A stretch of 64,000 bases of DNA. It comes from Stenotrophomonas maltophilia. Its GTDB lineage: Bacteria > Pseudomonadota > Gammaproteobacteria > Xanthomonadales > Xanthomonadaceae. The notes beneath the pieces were generated by a model. That model ran no database searches. It had not been told where the DNA came from and saw only the letters and a list, made by a program, of their open reading frames with translations. The stretch spans positions 2,574,501 through 2,638,500 of the forward strand of contig NZ_CP029773.1 of assembly GCF_003205835.1 (NCBI RefSeq), in the 5' to 3' direction. Both the position numbers and the translations under genes were made by a program. This document shows, in pieces, positions 41,729-49,940 of this stretch (position 1 is the stretch's first letter; each line of letters opens with the position of its first letter).

Positions 41729-42269
41729 ACGGCCTCAGCTGAGCGTCACGCATGGTGTAGGCCGAACCGGCCAGATCGTCATCCAGCCGTTCGGCACGCA
41801 GGGTGCCGGCCAGGAAGAACGGCGAATACATGTCCGGCATCTCGATCGGGCGCGGCAGCACCACGTGCACGATCTGGTTCGGTGGCGGTGGCGGCACATG
41901 GATGCAGGCGCCGTAGTACGGCACGAACAGGAATTCGGTCAGCCGCCCGTCCTGCGCGTTGGCCAGCGGCACCACGTAACCCGGCAAGCGCACCGGCCGC
42001 TGCAGTACGGTGTCCACGGTACGGAACGTACCGAACTGCGGCATGCGCCGGTTGCCGTTGTGCTCGACTTCCGGGCCCTCGCCGCGCTCCAGCGCGGCCA
42101 GCTCGTCCCTGGGCATCATCTGCAGCCAGTCCAGTTCCTGTTCTTCGGCAGCTGCCGAGGCATCGTGATCGACCACGGGTGACGGCGACAGCGCCTGCAC
42201 GCCGGTATCGACCGGGCGTTCGCAGGCAGTCAGCACCAGCAAGATTGGCAACAGCAGCAACCAGCGCAT
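41718..42269 (-). CDS. DUF3299 lipoprotein, copy 1
   Basis: 183 residues. Lipobox L-V-L-T-A-C with Cys at ~16. The core is L-P-G-Y-V-V-P-L-A, F-L-F-V-P-Y-Y-G-A-C-I-H-V-P-P-P-P-P-N-Q-I-V-H-V. It is a paralog of the next gene, with a different N-terminal linker. Only two bases separate the permease stop from this ATG, so translation is tightly coupled to the ABC transporter. Confidence 0.75.
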   Translation of the reverse strand: MRWLLLLPILLVLTACERPVDTGVQALSPSPVVDHDASAAAEEQELDWLQMMPRDELAALERGEGPEVEHNGNRRMPQFGTFRTVDTVLQRPVRLPGYVVPLANAQDGRLTEFLFVPYYGACIHVPPPPPNQIVHVVLPRPIEMPDMYSPFFLAGTLRAERLDDDLAGSAYTMRDAQLRPYEP

Positions 42270-42271
42270 GC

Positions 42272-43525
42272 TCAGCCCCCGGGCGACAGGCCATCGGCCA
42301 GCGTGCGCCGATAGGCCAGCAGCGCCGGTACCAGCCCGGCCACCGCGCTGATTGCCAGCACGCCCGCGGCCCACGCCAGTTCGCGGGCATCCGGCCAGAT
42401 GTGGGTGATCGACAAGCCGAAGTTGGCCAGCACATACGCGCGCCCGGCCAGGCTCGCCAGCACCAGCACCACGAGTGCCAGCACGCAGGCCACCGCACTG
42501 GTCGCCACCGCCTCCACAACCAGCAGGCAGGCGATGTAGCCCGGGCGTGCACCGATGGCACGCAGCACCGCCATCTCGCGCCGGCGCTCCTGCAGCGTAG
42601 AGACCAGCAGCGCCACCAGCGAGACCATGCCCAGCAGCACCACCATCGCACTGATCAGTTGCAGTGCCCGCTCGGCGGTGCCCAGGGATTGCCACAGCTG
42701 CTGCAGGGTTACGCCGGGCAGGATCGCCAGCATCGCCTCGTCCGGGTACTCGTTGATCCTGCGCTGTACCGAGAACGTGGCGATGCGCGAATTCAGGCCG
42801 AGCATGAAGGCGGTGATGCTGGTCGGGGTCAGGTCCAGGTGGCGCGCCTGCTCGGCGCTGACGCTCTGGCTGCGCAGCTGCACACCCGAACGCCAGTCGA
42901 CATGGATCGCCTCGATGGCCGGCAGCGAGACCAGCAGCGACGAATCCACCGGTGTGCCGGTGCGCTGCAGGATGCCGGCCACGCGGAACGGTTTGTCGGC
43001 GTGCGTGGCCAGGGTGACTGCGCCGGTGCCGTGCGCCAGCACGATCTCGTCGCCAACACCGACCTTCTGCGCGCGCGCCACCTCGGCACCGATCACTGCA
43101 TCGTACAGATCATCGAATGGCCGCCCCTGCGCGAACGCAAGCGCATGGCCCGCGCCGTAGCGGTAGTGCTCGAAATAGCCACCACTGGTGCCCACCACCC
43201 GGTAGCCGCGCCAGGAATCGCCCAGCGACAGTGGCACCGTCCACTTCACCTGCGGCAGAGAGGACAGCTCCTGGTAGGACTGCCAGGACACGTTGTTGGT
43301 CGGGTCGCCGATATGGAACACCGAATACAGCAGCAGGTTCACCGGCCTTGATCGCGCGCCAACGATCAGGTCGGTGCCCGACACCGTACTGGCGAAGCCT
43401 TCATGCGCCTGCGTGCGTACACGCTCGACACCGAGCAGCAGCACGACGCTGAGGGTGATCACCAGCACGGTCAGGCTGACGCTCAACGCGCGGCTGCGCA
43501 GGCTCGCCCAGGCAAGTTCAAGCAT
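42272..43525 (-). CDS. ABC transporter permease, FtsX/MacB type (ZrgC-like)
   Basis: 417 residues. One N-terminal membrane helix (residues ~14-34), a periplasmic domain of ~230 residues, then three C-terminal helices with the FtsX pattern (L-I-S-A-M-V-V-L-L-G-M-V-S-L-V-A-L-L-V-S-T-L-Q-E-R-R-R-E-M-A-V-L-R-A-I-G). Such permeases act mechanically on envelope proteins instead of moving a solute through a channel. It overlaps the ATPase gene by eight bases. The gene order with a ZrgA-type protein suggests zinc uptake. Confidence 0.85.
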   Translation of the reverse strand: MLELAWASLRSRALSVSLTVLVITLSVVLLLGVERVRTQAHEGFASTVSGTDLIVGARSRPVNLLLYSVFHIGDPTNNVSWQSYQELSSLPQVKWTVPLSLGDSWRGYRVVGTSGGYFEHYRYGAGHALAFAQGRPFDDLYDAVIGAEVARAQKVGVGDEIVLAHGTGAVTLATHADKPFRVAGILQRTGTPVDSSLLVSLPAIEAIHVDWRSGVQLRSQSVSAEQARHLDLTPTSITAFMLGLNSRIATFSVQRRINEYPDEAMLAILPGVTLQQLWQSLGTAERALQLISAMVVLLGMVSLVALLVSTLQERRREMAVLRAIGARPGYIACLLVVEAVATSAVACVLALVVLVLASLAGRAYVLANFGLSITHIWPDARELAWAAGVLAISAVAGLVPALLAYRRTLADGLSPGG

Positions 43526-44213
43526 GGGCGGCACCTGCGTGGTTGATTTCCGCCAGGGCGATGGTGCGGTCGAACAAGGGCTGCAGGCTGTCGTCATGGC
43601 TGACCACCAGCACCGTGGTGCCGGCGGCCTGGCATTGCACGGACATCAACTGCAGGAACGCGGTCGCGGCCTCGCGATCCAGTGCCGAGGTCGGTTCGTC
43701 GGCCAACAGCACCGCCGGCCGGCCGATCAGCGCACGTGCAGCCGCCACGCGCTGCTGCTGGCCGACACTCAGCGTACCGGCACGTCGCGGCATCAGCGCC
43801 GGGTCCAGCTGCAGCGCGCGCAGCAGGCGCTCGATCTCGGCATCCAGCGGACCGCTGATGCGTCCACTGCGCAGGCGCGAGAAGCGCAGGCCCATCGCGA
43901 TGTTGTCGCGCACGCTGAGGAAGGGCAGCAGGTTGAACTGCTGGAAGATCACGCCCAGATGATCGGCACGGAAGCGATCCCGCGCTGGCCCGCGCAACCC
44001 ATGCAGCGCATGGCCGGCCACCTCGACGCGGCCCTGGCTGGGCAGCAGCACGCCGGCCAGCAGGCCCAGCAAGGTGCTCTTGCCGCCACCACTGGCGCCG
44101 CGCAGCAGCACGCTGCTGCCCTGCGCGATGAGCAACCGGGGAATGTCCAGCACGGGCCGCGTTCCATAGCCGAACTGCACCTCGTCCAGCCTGATCACCG
44201 CCGCGCTGCTCAC
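43518..44213 (-). CDS. ABC transporter ATP-binding protein (LolD/MacB type, ZrgB-like)
   Basis: 231 residues. Walker A G-A-S-G-G-G-K-S-T, signature L-S-V-G-Q-Q-Q-R-V-A-A-A-R-A-L, Walker B A-V-L-L-A-D-E-P-T-S-A-L-D and the H-loop V-V-S-H-D are intact. It partners the FtsX-type permease immediately downstream. The start overlaps the ZrgA-like stop by four bases. Confidence 0.9.
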   Translation of the reverse strand: MSSAAVIRLDEVQFGYGTRPVLDIPRLLIAQGSSVLLRGASGGGKSTLLGLLAGVLLPSQGRVEVAGHALHGLRGPARDRFRADHLGVIFQQFNLLPFLSVRDNIAMGLRFSRLRSGRISGPLDAEIERLLRALQLDPALMPRRAGTLSVGQQQRVAAARALIGRPAVLLADEPTSALDREAATAFLQLMSVQCQAAGTTVLVVSHDDSLQPLFDRTIALAEINHAGAAHA

Positions 44214-44743
44214 GGTGACAGCACCACGCGCAGGTTGTCCGTGGTCAGCACGGTGCGCCCCTGGCCACCGTCCGTCGCGGTGTTGACGATGACCTCGTGC
44301 AGGCCCGGGAACAGCGTGGGAAGACGCATCACCAGGGCACGAAGCGCTGCCGGATTCGCACAGTGGTACTGCAGGTTGGCACTGAAGCCGGCATGACGAT
44401 GCTGCCCGGCCGTGGGCACGGCAACGGTCGCATCGAAGCCTTCGGCCCTGGCATCACCGCTGACCAGACGACAATCGGCCGCCGTGGGCAGGGTGACCCA
44501 GCTGCCGCTCTTCAGCACGGCGGTGGCACCTGCCAGCGATGCCCGCTCGGTTGCATTGGCCGGTGGGCGCTCGAAATCCAGGATGCCGATGCCGGGCGCC
44601 TGCAGGGCGAATTCCAGCGTCTGCTGGTCAAGCGCGAGATCGACAGTGGCCTGGCCGTGCACATGTGCGCCCAGTTGGCGCACGTCATGGGCCTGCGCGG
44701 CGCTGGCGCCCAGCAGCAGGAAAAGAGCAGCAGGAAGCTTCAT
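44210..44743 (-). CDS. ZrgA-like DUF2796 zinc-uptake protein
   Basis: 177 residues. Signal peptide ends A-S-A-A-Q-A. The mature N-terminus begins H-D-V-R-Q-L-G-A-H-V-H-G-Q-A, the DUF2796 hallmark with metal-binding histidines, and a later R-H-A-G-F-S-A-N-L-Q-Y-H-C matches the family. Vibrio ZrgA is a periplasmic component of the Zur-regulated ZrgABCDE zinc importer. It is the first gene of a six-gene operon and is divergent from merC with a Zur-like dyad in the 32-bp gap. Confidence 0.82.
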   Translation of the reverse strand: MKLPAALFLLLGASAAQAHDVRQLGAHVHGQATVDLALDQQTLEFALQAPGIGILDFERPPANATERASLAGATAVLKSGSWVTLPTAADCRLVSGDARAEGFDATVAVPTAGQHRHAGFSANLQYHCANPAALRALVMRLPTLFPGLHEVIVNTATDGGQGRTVLTTDNLRVVLSP

Positions 44744-44758
44744 GGGGGAGACTCCAAT

Positions 44759-44773
44759 TGTTACTATGTAACA
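44759..44773. promoter_or_regulatory. Zur-like dyad between zrgA-like and merC-like genes
   Basis: TGTTACTATGTAACA (6-3-6 inverted repeat) fills the 32-bp gap between divergent starts and resembles the proteobacterial Zur box core TGTTATA-N-TATAACA. A near-identical element (one arm mismatch) precedes the TonB receptor at 47587-47601. Both promoters should be repressed together. Confidence 0.65.
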
Positions 44774-44775
44774 TA

Positions 44776-45252
44776 ATGGACCACATCCCCCCGCCCCCCG
44801 CAAGGGCTCTGGCCCAGCCGCCAACTTCGGCACGCTGGCATCCCCGTTTCGATCTGGCCGGTGCCTGGCTGTCACTGGCCTGCGCCGCCCATTGCGTCGC
44901 CCTGCCCCTGCTTCTGGCCTTCGTGCCGGCGGCAATGATGGCGCTGCGCTCGTTCCAGCACCCCGGCCACGGCGTGATGACGCTACTGTTGATGATGTCG
45001 CGCTGGGAATGGTTGTTCGCCTTGATGGCCTCGACGCTGGCACTGGCCAGTACCACGGCCGGGCTGTACCGGCATGGGCGCAGGCTGCCGGTGCGACTGG
45101 CCGCAACGGGCGCCATCCTGCTGTTGTCGGCTTCGCTCTACCTGCCGCTGAAGGAATCGCTGCTCTGGCACGGCGTCGCCACGGCCTGTGGTGGCGTGCT
45201 GCTGGCATGCGCGCACATCGGCAATCGGCGGGCATTGCACGGCCACAGGTAG
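44776..45252 (+). CDS. MerC-domain membrane protein
   Basis: 158 residues with four membrane helices. The first helix carries the MerC metal-binding pattern C-A-A-H-C (residues ~35-39). MerC proteins were defined as mercury transporters, but Zur-regulated chromosomal members occur beside zinc genes. The ATG is only two bases after the dyad at 44759-44773, leaving no room for a ribosome-binding site; the mRNA may be leaderless. The function is probably membrane zinc handling, inferred from context. Confidence 0.75.
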   Translation: MDHIPPPPARALAQPPTSARWHPRFDLAGAWLSLACAAHCVALPLLLAFVPAAMMALRSFQHPGHGVMTLLLMMSRWEWLFALMASTLALASTTAGLYRHGRRLPVRLAATGAILLLSASLYLPLKESLLWHGVATACGGVLLACAHIGNRRALHGHR

Positions 45253-45262
45253 CGTTCCGAAG

Positions 45263-45327
45263 ATGCCGGCCAGCGGCCGGCACTACCGTTTCGTTGGACC
45301 GGTAGCGCCGGCCGCTGGCCGGCGCTC
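45263..45327. repeat. Two SMAG repeats in tail-to-tail orientation
   Basis: An inverted unit (TGCCGGCC/GGCCGGCA, ending CTAC at about 45286) is followed by a GTAG-headed unit with GCGCCGGCC/GGCCGGCGC arms ending at 45327. They occupy the convergent gap between merC and the TonB receptor. Confidence 0.8.
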
Positions 45328-45338
45328 GGCCCGCCTCC

Positions 45339-47528
45339 TCAGAAGCGGTAGCCCACTTCCGCGCCGAAGATGCGCGGGCTGTCGACCGGGCCGTAGTAGT
45401 TGCCGTCGCGGCCGAAGGCCAGGTTGTCGAAGATCAGGCCGTTGATGCGGCGCTTGTTGGTCAGGTTCTGCACGAACACCCGCGCGCTCCACGGCCCGGT
45501 CTCATAACCCAGCTGCGCACCGAGCACGGCCACGGCCGGCTGGAAGGCACGGTTGCGTTCATCCAGCGCGCTGGAGCCGGTGAACTGCGATTCCAGTCGC
45601 GCATGGATGCCCGACTCGAACTGATAGCGCGCGGCCAGATAGCCAGTGTAGTGCGGCGTCAGCTTGACCCGCTTGCCATCCAGGTTCTGGTCCACGCTGA
45701 CCCACAACCTGGTGTACTTCGCATCGACGTAGCCCACATTCGCCATCAGGGTGAAACCGGGCAGCACTTCGAACACGCCCTCCAGCTCGGCACCGCGCGA
45801 ACGGATCGAGGCATCCGAACCCACGTAGTCCGACGAGATCGGGCGGCCGTTGCCATCGGTGGCCACCTGGATTTCCTGCCAGTTGTCCGAGGTGATGTGG
45901 AACAGCGCGCCGCCGATGTGGCCACGGCCGCCGGCCAGGTTCATCTTGAAGCCCAGCTCATGGCTCCACATGCGCTCGGATTCGTAGCGCAGTACCTTGT
46001 CGTTGACCACATCGCTCTGCGCCGCGGCCAGATTGAAGCCACCCGGAATATAGCCCTTCGCCGATGCCGCATAGAACGACAGATCGTCGCTGGCGTCGTA
46101 GCGCAGCGACACCCGCGGCAACGTGGCCGAGAAGGTGTGCGCCAATGCGGCATCGCGATACAGCACGCGGCCACCGGCGCCCAGGTCCAGTGCACCGGCG
46201 CGCTGTTCGGTGGAACGCCGCGCCTGCTCATGGCGCAGGCCGGCGCCGGCGGTCAGCTTGGGCAGCCCCGGGAAGGTGTAGCTGGCGGTGGCGAACACGC
46301 TGTAGTCCTCGCCCTTGGAGGTCTGCCGTGGCGCCAGGTTGTAGCTGTCCAGCCCATGCAGCGCCGGGCCGACGAAGGTGCCGAGGATCGAATCCTTGCT
46401 GTTGCGGTAGGTCGACACACCGGCCATCCAGGTCAGCGCCTGGTCGCTGGGCGAGCTGAAGCGCGCCTCGGCCGTCCATTCCTTCTTCCTGTCGTAGATG
46501 CGGCCGGCCAATGCCGGGCTGTTGGTCATGTCGAAGTCGTAGCCGGCCGAGGTTACCTCCTCGTCCCGCCAGGAAGCGGCCACGTCCAGCGTACCGGCCT
46601 GCAGCTGCCACTGGGCACTGAGGCCGGCCACCGTTTCATCCTTTTCGGTGCGTTTGGGCGCGTCGTTGATGTAGGTGAAATCGCCTGCACGCCGGCCACC
46701 ATTGAGCGAGGCGCCGTAGGTACGGTTGTAGAGGCCGGTATCCAGCGGCAGGTACTCGTACTCGAACATGCCCGGCGCACGGGTGCGCAGATGGTAGGCC
46801 AGCGCATTCACCGAAACGTAGTCGCTGGGCCGCCAGCGCAGCTTGCCCTGCAGGTAGCCTTCGTCCACCCTGCCGCGCGCACCGGAGGGCGTGAGGTTCT
46901 TCAGGTACGCATCTTCGTCCGAGCCCATGAACGCCACCGAGCCGGACAGGCTGCCCGTCTTGCTCAGCGGCCCTGCCAGGAAGCCATCGAGAGCGGTGCC
47001 ATTGCCGTTGCCGAACCAGGTGCTGCGCACGTTGATCTCGCCCTCGCGTGCATCAGCCGGGCCGCGTGTGCGCACCAGTACCAGGCCGGATTCGCTGTTG
47101 GCGCCGTACAGCGTGCCCTGCGGGCCGCGCAGCACCTCCACCGACTCCACCTGGTTGAGCACGGCATTGCTCAGTTCGCGGAACGGGATGCCGTCGATGT
47201 AGACCGAGGCGCGGTTGACCAGGAACGGATTGGACTCGATGCCGCGGATCGAGATGAACATGTTGCTGAGCTGGCCCATCGCATTGAACTTCACGTTCGG
47301 CGCGAGCTTGTCGAGATCACGGAACTCGGTGACACCTGCCTCCTTCAAGGCTTGCCGATCAAGCACCGTCACCGACAGATCGCTCTTCAGGTACGGGGTA
47401 TCGCGCTTGGAGCCGGTGACCCGGACACCATCAAGCGTGGCAGGGTCGGCCTGCTGGGCGAGCACGGGCATTGCAGGAATGAGCAGCGATGCCGCGACGA
47501 GCGCGGCGGCGGGCGTGGACGACTTCAA
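45339..47528 (-). CDS. TonB-dependent receptor, putative Zur-regulated
   Basis: 729 residues. The start is TTG at 47528 with CGAGG seven bases upstream. Signal peptide to about residue 24 (M-P-V-L-A-Q). A TonB box-like segment (L-D-G-V-R-V-T-G-S), plug (V-E-V-L-R-G-P-Q-G-T-L-Y-G-A-N-S) and 22-strand barrel ending E-V-G-Y-R-F follow. A Zur-like dyad sits 58 bp upstream, so I favour a zinc(-ophore) receptor; an iron chelate is the alternative, since an AraC regulator of the PchR style lies divergently. Confidence 0.88.
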   Translation of the reverse strand: MKSSTPAAALVAASLLIPAMPVLAQQADPATLDGVRVTGSKRDTPYLKSDLSVTVLDRQALKEAGVTEFRDLDKLAPNVKFNAMGQLSNMFISIRGIESNPFLVNRASVYIDGIPFRELSNAVLNQVESVEVLRGPQGTLYGANSESGLVLVRTRGPADAREGEINVRSTWFGNGNGTALDGFLAGPLSKTGSLSGSVAFMGSDEDAYLKNLTPSGARGRVDEGYLQGKLRWRPSDYVSVNALAYHLRTRAPGMFEYEYLPLDTGLYNRTYGASLNGGRRAGDFTYINDAPKRTEKDETVAGLSAQWQLQAGTLDVAASWRDEEVTSAGYDFDMTNSPALAGRIYDRKKEWTAEARFSSPSDQALTWMAGVSTYRNSKDSILGTFVGPALHGLDSYNLAPRQTSKGEDYSVFATASYTFPGLPKLTAGAGLRHEQARRSTEQRAGALDLGAGGRVLYRDAALAHTFSATLPRVSLRYDASDDLSFYAASAKGYIPGGFNLAAAQSDVVNDKVLRYESERMWSHELGFKMNLAGGRGHIGGALFHITSDNWQEIQVATDGNGRPISSDYVGSDASIRSRGAELEGVFEVLPGFTLMANVGYVDAKYTRLWVSVDQNLDGKRVKLTPHYTGYLAARYQFESGIHARLESQFTGSSALDERNRAFQPAVAVLGAQLGYETGPWSARVFVQNLTNKRRINGLIFDNLAFGRDGNYYGPVDSPRIFGAEVGYRF

Positions 47529-47586
47529 CGGGGAACCTCGGCGAATGGAGTGGCGGACGCGCGAGCGGCGGCAGCGCGGGCAAGAG

Positions 47587-47601
47587 TGTTATCCTGTAAC
47601 A
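47587..47601. promoter_or_regulatory. Zur-like dyad upstream of the TonB receptor
   Basis: TGTTATCCTGTAACA differs from the merC/zrgA element by one arm base plus the central bases. It lies 58 bp before the receptor start and 56 bp before the divergent AraC start. Confidence 0.6.
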
Positions 47602-47657
47602 TTCACGCGGCGCCGCCACTCCATTTCCGGCAGTGCCGCTCCATTCCCGGATCCGTG

Positions 47658-48512
47658 ATGCCCGCCCTCGCCGACCAGCTGCTGCAGGAAACCGGCCCGC
47701 AGACCCCAGCGGCCTACGCCAGCGATGACGGTGCGGTGGTGCTGCTGCGCCATCGCTTCGATGCCAGCGAAGGTGAGATGGGACATCCGCAGCAACTGCG
47801 CCTGGGCATGGCCGTGGGCGGCGGCGGTCGGCTGCAGCAGCGCACCCTCAGCGGTCTTCTGCAGGCGCCGTGGCGGCCCGGACAGTTCAACCTGGTACTG
47901 CCGGGAGAGTCTGGCACCTATGCCAGCCCTGCAGTCGACCTGCTCGGCATCGCCATCGATACCCGCATGTTGCCGCACGACGCGCCGATGCTGCAGCACC
48001 TGCACCCCCTGGCGGCGCGGCTGCACCACGATCCGGTGGTGTCTTCGGTGCTGCAGGCGCTGTGGTCCAGCGCACAGGCCGACGCCTGCCTGCCCGGCTT
48101 CCTCGAACATGGCGCGCAGGTGCTGCTGCACCGCCTGGGGCAGCTTGCCGGTCAGCCGTGCCGGGCGCGTGGCACGGTGTCCCCACTGTCGGCACGACGG
48201 TTGCGGCAACTGGAGGCCTACATCGACGCGCAACACGGCCAGGCGCTGACCGTTCCACAGCTGGCCGCTGCAGTGCAGATGGAGGCCGCGACGTTCAGCC
48301 GCGCGCTGCGTGCGGCCACTGGCCTGCCGCCCTATGCGTTCCTGACCCAGCACCGCATGCAGCGGGCGCGCGCCGAGCTTGCGCAGGGCCGGCGTGTCAC
48401 CGACGTTGCGCTGGCCAGCGGGTATGCCAATCCCAGCAAGTTCAGCGCGGCGTTCCGGCGTGTGGTCGGTTGTTCGCCGTCGGCATGGATCGCGCAGTCA
48501 CGGGCGCGGTAG
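47658..48512 (+). CDS. AraC-family regulator
   Basis: 284 residues from ATG at 47658. The N-terminal half is a poorly conserved ligand domain; the C-terminal ~100 residues carry two helix-turn-helices (L-T-V-P-Q-L-A-A-A-V-Q-M-E-A-A-T-F-S-R-A-L; V-T-D-V-A-L-A-S-G-Y-A-N-P-S-K-F-S-A-A-F-R-R-V-V-G-C-S-P). Divergent from the TonB receptor and thus its likely activator, comparable to PchR for pyochelin receptors. The stop TAG sits in a GTAG followed by a degenerate SMAG stem. Confidence 0.88.
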   Translation: MPALADQLLQETGPQTPAAYASDDGAVVLLRHRFDASEGEMGHPQQLRLGMAVGGGGRLQQRTLSGLLQAPWRPGQFNLVLPGESGTYASPAVDLLGIAIDTRMLPHDAPMLQHLHPLAARLHHDPVVSSVLQALWSSAQADACLPGFLEHGAQVLLHRLGQLAGQPCRARGTVSPLSARRLRQLEAYIDAQHGQALTVPQLAAAVQMEAATFSRALRAATGLPPYAFLTQHRMQRARAELAQGRRVTDVALASGYANPSKFSAAFRRVVGCSPSAWIAQSRAR

Positions 48513-48535
48513 TGCCGCCCGCAGGCCGGCTGCCA

Positions 48536-48555
48536 ACATTACAAACCGGTAATGT
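48536..48555. promoter_or_regulatory. Candidate metal-response-regulator box upstream of copC
   Basis: ACATTAC-N6-GTAATGT, a perfect 7-bp inverted repeat 68 bp before the copC ATG. The N6-spaced dyad is of the type used by CopR/CusR-like OmpR-family regulators, and such a regulator is encoded in the same operon at 49941. Confidence 0.55.
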
Positions 48556-48622
48556 CCAGGTCAGGGCCTCGAAAGGCAGTGGACGCCACCCTGCAGGCCA
48601 CTTCCCCATCGGTGATCCGCAT

Positions 48623-49000
48623 ATGACCCGCTCCCTGTTCCGCGTCGCCCCGCTCGCCCTGCTGCTGTCCGGCCTTTCGGCCGCACCGCTGGCGCTGGCC
48701 CATCCCAGCCTGGTGCGTTCGACGCCAGCGGCCGATGCCACCGTGGCCCCGGCCAGCAAGATCGAGCTGCAGTTCAGTGAGAAGGTGATGCCGCGTGCCA
48801 CCCGCATTGAACTGAGCATGGACCACGGCCGCATGAAGATGGCGATGCCGACCGCCGCGCAGGAGATCTCCGAGGACGGCCACACCCTGCGCGCGCGCTT
48901 TGCCAAGCCGCTGCCCGCCGGCAGTTACGCGCTGCAGTGGCGCGCGGTCGGCCAGGACAGCCATCCGATCACCGGCACCTACCGCTTCACCGTGAAGTAA
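48623..49000 (+). CDS. copC: Copper-resistance protein CopC
   Basis: 125 residues. Signal peptide ends A-L-A-H-P, giving a mature N-terminal histidine (Cu(II) ligand in CopC). The small beta-barrel carries A-D-A-T-V-A-P and F-S-E-K-V family phrases, and a second ligand set D-S-H-P-I-T-G near the C-terminus. A Met/His stretch (M-D-H-G-R-M-K-M-A-M) may add a Cu(I) site. Periplasmic copper carrier, followed 10 bp later by CopD. Confidence 0.92.
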   Translation: MTRSLFRVAPLALLLSGLSAAPLALAHPSLVRSTPAADATVAPASKIELQFSEKVMPRATRIELSMDHGRMKMAMPTAAQEISEDGHTLRARFAKPLPAGSYALQWRAVGQDSHPITGTYRFTVK

Positions 49001-49010
49001 GGCCATCGCT

Positions 49011-49895
49011 GTGGCCGAGCTTTCGCCATACGCGCTGCGGCTGGCGCTGTATCTGGCCCTGATGCTGCTGTTCGGGCGGATGCTGTTCATCCGCCCCGGA
49101 CTGCCGCGCAGCATCTCGCTGGCCCTCACTGTGGTGGCACTGGTGCTGGTCGGCATCGATGCGGTCACCCGATTGTCCGGCGTGCTTGGCATATCACCGG
49201 TCGACATCGATGGCGGGACAGCGCGCTGGTTTCTTACCGGTACGCCGGTGGGCGAGGCGGGACTGCTGCGCATCCTGGCCCTGCTGGCAATGCTGCCGCT
49301 GCTGGCAGTCAATCGTCCGGTGCAGGGCCTGCGCCGTCCTGCACTGCTGGCACTCTCGGCGGTGACCCTGGCCAGCCTCGTCTGGAACGGCCACGCTGCT
49401 GCTGGCGATGGGGTCGCTGGCAGGCTGCGTCTTGCTGCCGGCATCGTGCACCTGCTGGCGGCCGGCGCCTGGATCGGTGCGATCGCCGCCATCGTGCAGC
49501 TGGCACTGCGCCGCCAGGGCCTGCGCCTGCGCGAACGCACCCACGAACTATGGCAGGCCGCGCACGGCTTCGCCGTGCCCGGCACGATCATCGTCGCCCT
49601 GCTGGCGATGACCGGCACCTATACCTATGTCGATCTCGGCGGTTCCATACAGACCCTGACCGGCGCCGCGCATGGACGCTGGCTGCTGCTCAAGCTGGCA
49701 CTGGTGGGTGGCATGCTGGGCCTGGCCGCGCTGCATCGCTGGCGGCTGGTGCCAGCGCTGGCGGTCTCCATCCGTGGCGGCTGGCAACCCAGGCCGCTGC
49801 GCTCACTCCGCCACAGCCTGGCCTGCGAATCGGTGCTGGCGCTGCTGGTGCTGGCCTGCGTCGCGGTGCTTGGCACGCTGGACCCGCTGGCATGA
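49011..49895 (+). CDS. copD: Copper-resistance membrane protein CopD
   Basis: 294 residues from GTG at 49011, with AAGG upstream. About eight membrane helices. Conserved motifs W-N-G-H-A-A, I-V-H-L-L-A-A-G-A-W-I-G and L-H-R-W-R-L-V match CopD. It partners CopC in copper import or trafficking across the inner membrane. Second gene of the copC-copD-regulator-kinase operon. Confidence 0.9.
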   Translation: MAELSPYALRLALYLALMLLFGRMLFIRPGLPRSISLALTVVALVLVGIDAVTRLSGVLGISPVDIDGGTARWFLTGTPVGEAGLLRILALLAMLPLLAVNRPVQGLRRPALLALSAVTLASLVWNGHAAAGDGVAGRLRLAAGIVHLLAAGAWIGAIAAIVQLALRRQGLRLRERTHELWQAAHGFAVPGTIIVALLAMTGTYTYVDLGGSIQTLTGAAHGRWLLLKLALVGGMLGLAALHRWRLVPALAVSIRGGWQPRPLRSLRHSLACESVLALLVLACVAVLGTLDPLA

Positions 49896-49940
49896 CCGAT
49901 CCGTTCCGGTGCGGGCCCAAGCTGCGATGATGGGCACACC

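Noticed and set aside
45249..45252. GTAG at the merC stop counted as a SMAG head
   Set aside because: No palindrome directly follows; the nearest repeat starts at about 45263.
45603..47657. Long upstream extension of the AraC frame, antisense to the TonB receptor
   Set aside because: The real AraC start is at 47658; the upstream part is the shadow of the receptor.
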